Positions 27,234-33,143 of a stretch of DNA of 33,143 bases are shown in pieces (position 1 is the stretch's first letter; every line of letters starts with the position of its first letter). The translations under genes and the position numbers were made by a program. This DNA is from Gemmataceae bacterium (GTDB lineage: Bacteria > Planctomycetota > Planctomycetia > Gemmatales > Gemmataceae). The notes beneath the pieces are model-generated. The model was not told where the DNA came from, searched no databases, and saw only the letters and a program-made list of their open reading frames with translations. The DNA lies in contig SHZZ01000041.1 in the NCBI GenBank assembly GCA_009692005.1, forward strand, positions 1 to 33,143. Reading direction: 5' to 3'.

Positions 27234-28104
27234 TATCAAACAGCTCCACGCGGAAGCCCAGTTGGAAGACTTCCCCCTTTGGAACACGATGGCTGCTTTC
27301 TTCGCGTTTGGTGAAAGCCTTTCTGCCAAAGGGATTGGCCACCATCAGGCCGTAATCGCGGGAGTGAAACCACGAAATGCGGAAGTTCCCGGCTTGAGGT
27401 TCGATCGACAGCCCCGCGGTTTTTCCTTCCAATTTGCCCGAGTATTCGCACCGCCCAGACTGTTTGCCCCAGGTGCCTTTTTCGTTGACTCCACCCTCTT
27501 GATTTTGAATCCTGCCCCCTTTTTTCACGCTCAGGAGGGTGTTGACCCGCACGCCCAGCCCCATTTCCTCCTGATCGCCAAAGGTGATTTCCTCCGTGGT
27601 AGAACGGAACCTTGCCGTCCAATCGAGAACATAGGTGTCCCCTTTTTTGCTTAGCTGAAACGACGAGGTCTCCTCGCACAGAACAGAGGCCCCTGGTTTC
27701 AAACCCTTCAAGTAATGGTTGGTCAATTTGAATCCCAGGCTGCCTTTTTCTGGAAATTCGTCCAGGTCGAAGCGGGTGTTAAGCACCCGGGCCTTGTTGC
27801 GCCAATAATCGAAGCCGCTCAAGTTGCCGAAGGCCAGCCACAACCCCGGGTGCATGTCGGCATGATCTACAGGGTCCGCGCCTGGCTTTGGGGGGTGGTT
27901 TCGAGTCAATTGCAAACCGTTGGGAGAATGCAGCGAGGTGAAATACGGGCGAGTAATCTCGGGATCTTTCAGGACCAGTTCCATGACCAGGTTTTTGCCA
28001 TCGAGAAAGCGGACTTTGTCTTTTTGCACTTCAGCAGTGATTTGCCCCTGGGAAGCCCCTGCGCAGGTCGCGAGAAAATAAAGAGAAAGGAGGAAACGAC
28101 GCAT
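27229..28104 (-). CDS. DUF6807 (PmoA-like) exported protein
   Basis: A 291-residue protein with a Sec signal at residues 1-20 (FLLSLYFLATCAGASQG, cleavage near GQ). The mature part matches the DUF6807 family (named after PmoA, annotated as methane-oxygenase-like by an old transfer): ITRPYFTSLHSPNGLQLTRNH near 50, the HADMHPGLWLAFGNLSGFDYWRN region near 81, and the repeated beta-sandwich end FHSRDYGLMVANPFGRKAFT near 247. It has nothing to do with particulate methane monooxygenase. The fold is a galactose-mutarotase-like beta-sandwich, so binding of a sugar or polysaccharide is plausible. It is the last gene of the DUF1549-DUF1501-WD40 cluster, 36 bases after the WD40 gene. The function is unproven. 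Confidence 0.85.
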   Translation of the reverse strand: MRRFLLSLYFLATCAGASQGQITAEVQKDKVRFLDGKNLVMELVLKDPEITRPYFTSLHSPNGLQLTRNHPPKPGADPVDHADMHPGLWLAFGNLSGFDYWRNKARVLNTRFDLDEFPEKGSLGFKLTNHYLKGLKPGASVLCEETSSFQLSKKGDTYVLDWTARFRSTTEEITFGDQEEMGLGVRVNTLLSVKKGGRIQNQEGGVNEKGTWGKQSGRCEYSGKLEGKTAGLSIEPQAGNFRISWFHSRDYGLMVANPFGRKAFTKREESSHRVPKGEVFQLGFRVELFDK

Positions 28105-28140
28105 GGGGTCTCCCTGAAAACGGAATGGATTAAGGAGAGT

Positions 28141-29223
28141 TTAGCTTTTAGGCGTGAGGTCGTAAATGCGCGCGGTGGAGCCATAGAACGGTATGGCCAG
28201 GGACTTGCCCTCAGGGTGCAAGGCCAAGTCGCGGGCATTGTCAGGGAGTTTAAGCGAGGCAAATTCGTTGGGCGCCCCGGGCTTGAAGAACCAGAGCATG
28301 CCGCCATTCCCCCCCGCGGTGGCGGCGAGAAATCCCGCCTTGTGCCAGGCCACCCCCCACATGGTGCCCTGAAATTTTTCTTTCGACTGCAAAGTTTCCT
28401 TCACTTTTAGCGTGGCCCAATCGAGAACAACTAGAATTGGATTGCCCACGCCGGCGAAAGCGTTGCTGACATTGGTGATGCCCGCCAGGACAATGCTGTT
28501 GCCATCGGGGGAAAAAGCGATGGCCCGGGCCCCGCCGATGTCAGCTCCAAAACCAGCATCGTACTTGTGAAGCGCCTTGGCCTCGCCTTCGCGAAGCATC
28601 TTTCCTGCAAGATCCCAAACCCGTGTGTTGCCCATGAGATCCACCGAGACGAGTTCCTTCCCGCTTGGGTGGAAGAGAACCTGATAGGCATGTTTTTCGT
28701 GAGCTTGCCAGCTTTTGTCTGGAGTCAAAGCAGGCAGGTTCCACAGGCAGACCTTGCCGTCGTTGCCGCACGATGCCGCCAAATTTCCCGTGGCATCAAC
28801 ATCCAACCCGCGCACCCAACCCTGGTGGGCCAGGACTTGCCTAAGTGGAATGGGATCGGGTGACTCGGCGTTCCAGGTAAAGACCTGGCCATCGTATCCG
28901 CCGCTGATCAGCAGCGGCCCCTTCGGTTGGAACGCCAAGGCGCGCACCCAAGAGGAATGCCCCGCCAAGTCGGTTTTTTTACCCGAGGCCAGTTCCCACC
29001 TTTGCAAAGTATTATCCTGGCCCGAGGTGTAAAGAAACTTGCCGCTGGGTGTAAACCGGCAAGCGAGCATCGGGGCGGAGTGCTTGAATTCCTTGGCCAT
29101 GCGCGCCTGCGCCGGGTCCAAACCAGGATACGGTGGTGGCGGAGGAGGAGCTTTTTTCGGCTCCTCTTTCTTTGGCGCATCCTTCTTTGGCAACTCTTTG
29201 CCTTTTTTCTCTTGTTGGCTCAC
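28141..29223 (-). CDS. WD40 repeat protein
   Basis: A 360-residue protein with seven or so WD40 blades from about residue 43 to the end, each with the GHSSWVRALAFQP / SGGYDGQVFTWN type of pattern (for example CRFTPSGKFLYTSGQDNTLQRW, AAS.GNDGKVCLWN). The N-terminal 37 residues are Lys/Glu/Pro-rich with a run of Pro (KAPPPPPPYPG), without a recognisable signal peptide. Starting at GTG (29223), it overlaps the stop of the DUF1501 gene by four bases, so the two are translationally coupled. A beta-propeller partner is common in this planctomycete gene cluster. It probably assembles the DUF1501 and DUF1549 products, but no partner can be named from sequence. Confidence 0.9.
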   Translation of the reverse strand: MSQQEKKGKELPKKDAPKKEEPKKAPPPPPPYPGLDPAQARMAKEFKHSAPMLACRFTPSGKFLYTSGQDNTLQRWELASGKKTDLAGHSSWVRALAFQPKGPLLISGGYDGQVFTWNAESPDPIPLRQVLAHQGWVRGLDVDATGNLAASCGNDGKVCLWNLPALTPDKSWQAHEKHAYQVLFHPSGKELVSVDLMGNTRVWDLAGKMLREGEAKALHKYDAGFGADIGGARAIAFSPDGNSIVLAGITNVSNAFAGVGNPILVVLDWATLKVKETLQSKEKFQGTMWGVAWHKAGFLAATAGGNGGMLWFFKPGAPNEFASLKLPDNARDLALHPEGKSLAIPFYGSTARIYDLTPKS

Positions 29224-30491
29224 GCCAGGATTTCCTCAATGGCGGCGCCCTTCGGGTCGGCCATTGGCATCGGCCGCTGGTCGACATAAAAGTTCCGTTT
29301 CGAATCGAACCCAAGGGCCCGCAAATAAGTGTGGAACAAGTGCCCGCCATCCACTTCGCGATCAACCACCGCGGTTCCCGTGGCGTTGGTTTTTCCCACC
29401 ACCGCGCCGGGCTTCAAACCGCAGCCACCCAAGGCCACCGACCAGGCCCGCGACCAGTGGTCCCGGCCATAATTGCGGTTGATGTTGGGCGTGCGGCCAA
29501 ATTCGCTTTTCACCATGATCAAAGTGCTTTCCAACATGCCGCGGTCGTCGAGTTCTTCCAACAGGTTGGAAAATGGCTTGTCGAATTCACTCAGTTGCTC
29601 GATGTGAAAATCAAAGTTTTCGTGGTGGGTGTCGTAGTTAGTGTGGGTGACTTTAACAAAGGTGGCGCCGCCCTCGAGCAACCTGCGGGCCAGCAGGCAA
29701 TGGCGGCCAAAATCGTGCCGTCCGTAGCGGTCGCCCACCGGCACTGCTTCGCTGTCGATGTTGAAGAGGCTTTTCTTTTCCATGAGCAGACGGGCTTGAT
29801 CGTAGGTTTGCGTGTAGGCCTCGGTCATGGCCGAGCGCCTGCGGGCCAGGAAGCGCTCGTTGGCTGCTTGTCTGAGCATATGCCTCTGCTGATCGAGGTC
29901 GTTGTTGATGCTCCCTGGGCGGTCGAGGTTGGCTGGCGCCTTGCCTTCGCCAATGCCGACCGAGCCGAAACGCGGCCCAAGGTAAGCGGCGTCGGCGGCG
30001 CTTTGCCCGCCCCCGCCAGGGACAATATTCAAATACCCAGGCAGCGGGTTGGCATCGGTGGTTAATAGCTTGCTGCAAACCGAACCGAGGTGCGGAAAGC
30101 TGTTGGCCGGTTCCTGTCTGCGGCCGGTGTGCATGATGTAGGCGCCTTTGCCGTGGTCGTCTTCCTTGGTGTTGATGCCGCGCACCAGCGCCAGCTTGTG
30201 CATCCACTTGGCGGTTTTTGGCAGCAGTTCGGAAATGTAGATTCCGGGCACTGAAGTGGGAATGGCGCGGAAGGGCCCGCCCGTCACGGTGCCGGGCTTG
30301 GGGTCCCAGGTTTCCAGCTGGCTTACCCCACCCGAAAGCCACACCACCAGCACCCGCTTTTGTTTCGAGGACAATTCCTTGGCCGCCAGGGGAGAGGTCA
30401 AGGCTGCCAGACCGGCTCCGGCCGCTCCGCCAAGAAAGGCTCGCCGGGACACCCCGTGTTCATTCGTTCCACAAGCATATTGGCATCGCAT
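29220..30491 (-). CDS. DUF1501 family exported protein
   Basis: A 423-residue protein beginning with a Tat signal (VSRRAFLGGAAGAGLAALTS, twin Arg near residues 15-16). DUF1501 fills the mature part. Landmarks are LVVWLSGGVSQLETWDPKP near 49, the PLPGYLNIVPGGGG stretch, TYDQARLLMEKKSLFNI, YGRHDFGRHCLLARRLLEGGATFVKV, and SEFGRTPNINRNYGRDHWSRAW with GGCGLKPGAVVGKTN near the end. The layout resembles alkaline-phosphatase/sulfatase folds; the enzymatic role is unproven. The ATG at 30491 has AAGGAG nine bases upstream. It is second in the operon, 17 bases after the DUF1549/1553 gene, and overlaps the WD40 gene. DUF1501 with DUF1549/1553 is a typical planctomycete pair. Confidence 0.93.
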   Translation of the reverse strand: MRCQYACGTNEHGVSRRAFLGGAAGAGLAALTSPLAAKELSSKQKRVLVVWLSGGVSQLETWDPKPGTVTGGPFRAIPTSVPGIYISELLPKTAKWMHKLALVRGINTKEDDHGKGAYIMHTGRRQEPANSFPHLGSVCSKLLTTDANPLPGYLNIVPGGGGQSAADAAYLGPRFGSVGIGEGKAPANLDRPGSINNDLDQQRHMLRQAANERFLARRRSAMTEAYTQTYDQARLLMEKKSLFNIDSEAVPVGDRYGRHDFGRHCLLARRLLEGGATFVKVTHTNYDTHHENFDFHIEQLSEFDKPFSNLLEELDDRGMLESTLIMVKSEFGRTPNINRNYGRDHWSRAWSVALGGCGLKPGAVVGKTNATGTAVVDREVDGGHLFHTYLRALGFDSKRNFYVDQRPMPMADPKGAAIEEILA

Positions 30492-30508
30492 GACTGGCCT
30501 CTCCTTGT

Positions 30509-32152
30509 TCAGGAAATAAAACGAAATTCTACGCTGGTCACCATGGCCCAAACCAGATCCCGGACCGCCCCGGCCCTGTCGCTGATTCTCGCCTTCAAAA
30601 ATTGGGACACTTCTTTCTTTTCTTCTTCCGTGGGAAAACGGGTGAGAACAGAAAGGTAAAGCTCGTCAGCGACCTGTTCAGGGGCCAAGGCCGCCAGACG
30701 GAAGGTCAAGGAGCCCGGCTGGGGTGAAAGCAACCCCTGCAGGTAGCCGTTATTTGCCAGGAACAAGGCCTGTTCCACCCGCGAATCATAAGTCGCCGCT
30801 TCACCCGGCTGGCTGGCAAAGGCCTGCATGGCCGGCTGCGCCATGGGCGCAATCTTTGCCCGCAAGCTCGACCGCAGCGCCCGCGACTCACCCTTGTTTC
30901 CTTGAGCCTGCTTTTCCGCGTCGGTTAAACCGGTGGCTTGCATCAAAGCATAGGCGAACTGTTCTGCCGACATAGGCCGGACGGCGGCAACCAAGAATTC
31001 CTCGGCTTTGAACTCGCCAGAACCCTTGGGCGCCTGGCTGGAGCGGGAGTAGGTTTTGCTCTTGGCCAAAGTCCCCAAGATTTCCTTCTGGTTGAACTTC
31101 ATCTTCACGAGTTCCTTGGTCAGGAGGTCGAGAAGTTCCGGGTGCGAAGGCGGATTGTCGGAATGATCGAGATCCAACGGGTGAACGATACCCCGGCCCA
31201 TCATGTGGTTAAACAAGCGGTTGGCAGCGTTGCGCGGGAACGGGGTGAAATCGCCATTGGCCAGCTCCCCGGCCAGTTTGGCCCGGCGGCTGTACTTCGG
31301 CACCCCGCGAACCTCTTTGGCAGGCGCCACATCGTATTCTTTCCCTTTTTCCAACTTCGGCTCGCCCAGTTCTTTTCGCGCGCCCATTTTCGGCAAGCTC
31401 GTCTTCGTCGTCTTTTTGGGGTCGAACACCGACTGGAAGCTCGCTTCGCCATCGGCTTTCTCCGCCAGGACGGCCTTTTTCGTTTTCGCATCGGTGAAGA
31501 CACTGGTGCGGTTGAAAAATGCGAATAGGCCATAGTAAAGGTCTTGTTTGTAATCCTCAACCCGCGGGTGGTCGTGGCATTGCGCGCACTGCCAATTGCT
31601 GCCGAGGAACAACCGGCTGATGTCGCGGGTGAGCAGGTGTGGTTCGGCGTCACGGTCGAGGTAAAAGCGGGAAGCGGCGCGGGTCTTGGGGTCGTTGCCA
31701 TCCGCCGTCAAAATTTCCCGCACTAACTGGTCGTAGGGTTTGTTCTCCAACATAGATTGCAAAAGAAACTGCTTCCACTCGTCATTGGTGACATGCTTGG
31801 TGGGGCGCCTTTCCATCCAGGTGAGGTCGAGAACGCCAGCGTAGTATGCGGGATGCCAGACATCCGCGAGAAGTTTATCGACCTGGGCTGCACGCTTGTT
31901 TGGGGATTTGTCAGCCTGGAATTCCCTGGCTTCTTGCGCCGTGGGAATAGTTCCATGCAGATCGAGGGTGACTCTTCTCAGGAACTCAAGGTCGGTGGAA
32001 TCGGCCGAGGCGCGGGTGGAATAGTTGGGAACCTTGCTGGCAATGGCGCTGTCGATTTTTTCCTGCAACGGTTGCCCCTGAACCGCGCCGACAAAAATGC
32101 AAACTGTCAACAGGGAAACGCCGCACCTCACGCGGTTCAGTTCCAAGGCCAT
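30509..32152 (-). CDS. DUF1549/DUF1553 cytochrome-like exported protein
   Basis: A 547-residue exported protein with a hydrophobic leader at residues 10-27. DUF1549 covers about 30-210 (DLEFLRRVTLDLHGTIPTAQEA is its hallmark) and includes a c-type haem attachment site, Cys189-Ala-Gln-Cys192-His193. A linker with Lys-rich segments follows, and DUF1553 is at about 305-547 (NAANRLFNHMMGRGIVHPLDL, then LYLSVLTRFPTEEEKKEV). The protein is shorter than the 800-1000-residue members, which carry an extra N-terminal PSCyt1 module; that module is absent here. The ATG at 32152 has AAGGA eight bases upstream. It heads the four-gene operon with DUF1501, WD40 and DUF6807 genes. Haem binding is likely; the substrate is unknown. 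Confidence 0.93.
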   Translation of the reverse strand: MALELNRVRCGVSLLTVCIFVGAVQGQPLQEKIDSAIASKVPNYSTRASADSTDLEFLRRVTLDLHGTIPTAQEAREFQADKSPNKRAAQVDKLLADVWHPAYYAGVLDLTWMERRPTKHVTNDEWKQFLLQSMLENKPYDQLVREILTADGNDPKTRAASRFYLDRDAEPHLLTRDISRLFLGSNWQCAQCHDHPRVEDYKQDLYYGLFAFFNRTSVFTDAKTKKAVLAEKADGEASFQSVFDPKKTTKTSLPKMGARKELGEPKLEKGKEYDVAPAKEVRGVPKYSRRAKLAGELANGDFTPFPRNAANRLFNHMMGRGIVHPLDLDHSDNPPSHPELLDLLTKELVKMKFNQKEILGTLAKSKTYSRSSQAPKGSGEFKAEEFLVAAVRPMSAEQFAYALMQATGLTDAEKQAQGNKGESRALRSSLRAKIAPMAQPAMQAFASQPGEAATYDSRVEQALFLANNGYLQGLLSPQPGSLTFRLAALAPEQVADELYLSVLTRFPTEEEKKEVSQFLKARISDRAGAVRDLVWAMVTSVEFRFIS

Positions 32153-32207
32153 ATATGAGGTCCTTTCCAAAACAGGCCGGCAGGGGGGCGTACAGGCAGG
32201 TATGCCT

Positions 32208-32236
32208 ATTTTGCTCACATTTTACCTTGATGTCAA
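32208..32236 (-). promoter_or_regulatory. sigma-70-like promoter of the DUF1549-DUF1501 operon
   Basis: On the minus strand a perfect -35 hexamer, TTGACA (32231-32236), is followed after exactly 17 bases by CAAAAT (32208-32213), a 4/6 match to the -10 consensus. Transcription would start about 50 bases before the ATG at 32152. It is the best-looking promoter in the window. Confidence 0.65.
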
Positions 32237-32450
32237 TTAACTTTTGCCCTCAGATCGATCCAAATGAGATTTTTATTGGATTTTCTGGGAAGAATGGCAT
32301 GTCAGCCCGGGGGGCAGGCGCCAACCTGGCAGAATACTTGGCCGACCGCTTTGTGCGCCGATCCCCGGGAAGTAGCAATAGTCCTCGTGTGGCAACCCGG
32401 ACCACCGACGCCGCCAACCCAAGTCCTGAGCGTGGCACTGGTTTAAGGGC
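32237..32450. other. non-coding stretch between divergent operon promoter and tRNA-Sec
   Basis: I see no credible gene here. Reading frames that cross it also cross the tRNA gene or lack ribosome sites. From about 32305 the sequence becomes GC-rich with several short complementary segments (for example CCCGG repeats), so a structured RNA or decayed sequence is possible, but I cannot match it to SRP, RNase P, tmRNA or 6S RNA. Confidence 0.4.
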
Positions 32451-32479
32451 TTGCCGTTCGCCTCTCCAGGGCGGAGAAT
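32451..32479 (+). promoter_or_regulatory. candidate promoter of the tRNA-Sec gene
   Basis: TTGCCG (32451-32456) and GAGAAT (32474-32479) are separated by 17 bases, and the -10 ends nine bases before the mature tRNA 5' end. Spacing is ideal and each hexamer matches the consensus at four positions, so this is a reasonable but unproven call. Confidence 0.4.
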
Positions 32480-32488
32480 TGAAGAATC

Positions 32489-32583
32489 GGGAGTGTTTGC
32501 ACGGTTGGTGCCGGCCCTGGTCTTCAAAACCAGCGGGGGGTTTGAACAAAGCTCTCAGTGGATTCGATTTCCATACACTCCCG
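32489..32583 (+). tRNA. selC: tRNA-Sec (selenocysteine, anticodon UCA)
   Basis: A 95-nt tRNA-like gene with the bacterial selenocysteine-tRNA layout. A perfect 8-bp acceptor stem (32489-32496 GGGAGTGT with 32575-32582 ACACTCCC) is followed by discriminator G. The T-arm is 5 bp (GTGGA/TCCAT, one G-U pair) with loop TTCGATT, stacked directly on the acceptor to give the 8+5 arrangement. The anticodon arm is CTGGT / CTTCAAA / ACCAG, so the anticodon is TCA, which reads UGA. A long variable arm (32534-32557) has a TTT GAAC AAA tip and a G-rich stem with one mismatch. The D-arm is present (GCAC..GTGC or an alternative with a bulged A) but its exact pairing is uncertain. CCA is not encoded. Anticodon, length and stem sizes together make other tRNAs very unlikely. 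SelA, SelB and SelD genes are not in this window. Confidence 0.88.
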
Positions 32584-32616
32584 CTTCTTCACCTCAATGA
32601 AGTCCCAGGCAGTAAA

Positions 32617-32653
32617 CAAAAAAGCGTAGATCCCATGCGGTTGCAACTGGGAT
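32617..32653 (-). terminator. possible terminator after the truncated gene
   Basis: On the minus strand ATCCCA (32648-32653) pairs with TGGGAT (32630-32635) around a loop containing GTTGCAAC, followed a few bases later by six T residues. It lies just past the stop of the gene fragment at 32664 and between that fragment and tRNA-Sec. The T-run is displaced from the stem, so efficiency is doubtful. Confidence 0.35.
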
Positions 32654-32663
32654 AAAGAACTTC

Positions 32664-32975
32664 CTATTTCTTTTTTTCTTCCTTGGGTAAGACCGTCAGG
32701 GTGAGCGGCCGGGCGGGTTGATTCACCAGTGTGTTGGCCTTGGGAGTTTTGTCGTCCTTGCTAAAAGGCACCTGGGCCTGGCCAGAAATCACTATGGAAT
32801 ACTCCCCCGGCTGGCAGTTGGCCTGCGCCTCAAGAACCACTTTGGCCTCGTTTTTGTCCGCCGCCAGCACCACATTCCCCATCTTGATGGAGTTGGGAAA
32901 CTCCAGCGCTTGCAGGGTCACCTGATTTTTGAAATCAGGCCAGTCAGATGATTGAAAGCCTAAAGGGAAGTGGTA
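32664..32975 (-). pseudogene. C-terminal remnant of a large secreted planctomycete protein
   Basis: The frame is open from 32975 (an in-frame TAG lies just before it) to the stop at 32664, about 103 codons. The recognisable part begins DWPDFKNQVTLQALEFP and continues through NVVLAADKNEAKVVLEAQA, PGEYSIVISGQAQVPF and a Lys-rich end KEEKKK. From memory this is the closing segment of long exported proteins, with repeated beta-sandwich or PPC-like domains, often linked to DUF1501/DUF1549 clusters in Gemmataceae. A GTG at 32921 could give an 85-residue product, but no ribosome site precedes it, there is no signal peptide, and homology begins upstream of it. I therefore read it as a truncated gene whose front part has been lost, beside tRNA-Sec. 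A genuine short protein is less likely. Confidence 0.65.
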
Positions 32976-32989
32976 CTAATTAAAAACTC

Positions 32990-33036
32990 AAAAGAACCCA
33001 CCCTCGGCTTACGCCGATGAGTGGGTTCTTTTTTTT
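32990..33036. terminator. strong bidirectional terminator
   Basis: A long hairpin in which AAAGAACCCA (32991-33000) pairs with TGGGTTCTTT (33022-33031) and an inner stem TCGGC/GCCGA closes a TTAC loop. It is followed by a run of nine T residues on the plus side and has A-rich sequence on the other, so it can act in both directions. It lies just upstream of the gene remnant, with no complete gene adjoining it inside the window. Confidence 0.85.
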
Positions 33037-33143
33037 AGCTATTGGGAGCTTTCAAGATAAGTGTGTCAGTTGAACCAATTACCTATACAGAAACCCGACC
33101 CTCAATTTTATAAAAATTTCCCCTTCGGGGATGCTCTTTAAAT
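33037..33143. other. AT-rich non-coding end of window
   Basis: I see no gene here. A very small hairpin, CCCC TTC GGGG (33120-33130), lies next to an AT-rich run and could be a weak terminator for a minus-strand gene beyond the window. The base composition is clearly more AT-rich than the genes to the left. Confidence 0.4.

Noticed and set aside
27229-28104. Methane monooxygenase subunit (PmoA) reading of the DUF6807 gene
   Set aside because: The family name is an annotation carry-over; the sequence is a soluble exported beta-rich protein with no transmembrane helices of a membrane monooxygenase.
28141-32152. Selenoprotein candidates near tRNA-Sec, with TGA stops in DUF1501
   Set aside because: The TGA of DUF1501 is part of the overlap with the WD40 start and the protein is complete at that point; no homologous sequence is seen in frame beyond it.
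32310-32400. Possible SRP (4.5S) RNA because of CCGGGAAGTAGC
   Set aside because: The invariant apical element with a GGAA tetraloop between TCC and GGA is missing and the flanks do not pair as required.
32250-32549. Minus-strand frame of 99 codons overlapping tRNA-Sec, and plus-strand frames in the same region
   Set aside because: They cross the tRNA gene, lack ribosome sites and show no recognisable protein features.

Overview
The window reads as a chromosome segment of a planctomycete, most likely from the Gemmatales. The evidence is a set of lineage-typical families: a DUF1559 prepilin-like protein, a DUF1592-family protein paired with a DUF1552 protein, and a DUF1549/DUF1553 protein paired with a DUF1501 protein. 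Gene density is high, GC content is moderate, and Shine-Dalgarno sites such as AAGGAG or GGAGG precede most starts. I see no insertion sequence, prophage, CRISPR array or rRNA.

Layout, left to right. At 1-6.4 kb there is tRNA-Lys(CUU), a duplicated ABC-2 permease, glucose-6-phosphate isomerase, a divergent exported SH3-like protein and a family-4 glycosyltransferase. At 6.5-8.9 kb there is a DUF1559 pseudopilin with a clear terminator, a short-form AMP nucleosidase and a small Spy-like exported protein. At 8.9-16.2 kb, all on the minus strand, there is a DUF1552 / DUF1592 cytochrome-like pair, a large exported alpha/beta hydrolase, a very small exported protein, a TylF-type methyltransferase and tRNA-Arg(UCU). 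At 16.3-20.6 kb there is a VLCAD-like acyl-CoA dehydrogenase, then an operon with 4-base overlaps that encodes gamma-carbonic anhydrase, an XRE regulator and an MFS exporter. At 20.7-23.6 kb there is a TPR protein, an extremely Asp/Glu-rich protein with a strong terminator, a DinB-like protein and LptB with an extra C-terminal region. At 23.8-27.2 kb, on the plus strand, there is hypoxanthine phosphoribosyltransferase, a glycosyltransferase, GlgC and a membrane-anchored DUF6174-like protein. At 27.2-32.2 kb, on the minus strand, a tight operon encodes DUF1549/1553, DUF1501, WD40 and DUF6807 proteins behind a good sigma-70-like promoter.

The right end holds the most notable item: a selenocysteine tRNA gene (anticodon UCA, 95 nt, 8-bp acceptor stem, long variable arm) at 32489-32583, with a candidate promoter. 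Next to it is the C-terminal remnant of a larger secreted planctomycete protein, followed by an AT-rich tail with a strong bidirectional terminator. The tRNA implies that this organism can decode UGA as selenocysteine, although none of the genes seen here is an obvious selenoprotein.

Functionally the window combines central carbon and glycogen metabolism (pgi, glgC), nucleotide salvage (hpt, AMP nucleosidase), envelope building (LptB, glycosyltransferases), lipid oxidation, and two planctomycete-type exported cytochrome-like plus DUF modules of unknown biochemistry. I found no defence system or mobile element. The least explained material is the two DUF modules, the poly-acidic protein, the carbonic anhydrase/regulator/exporter operon and the tRNA-Sec neighbourhood.
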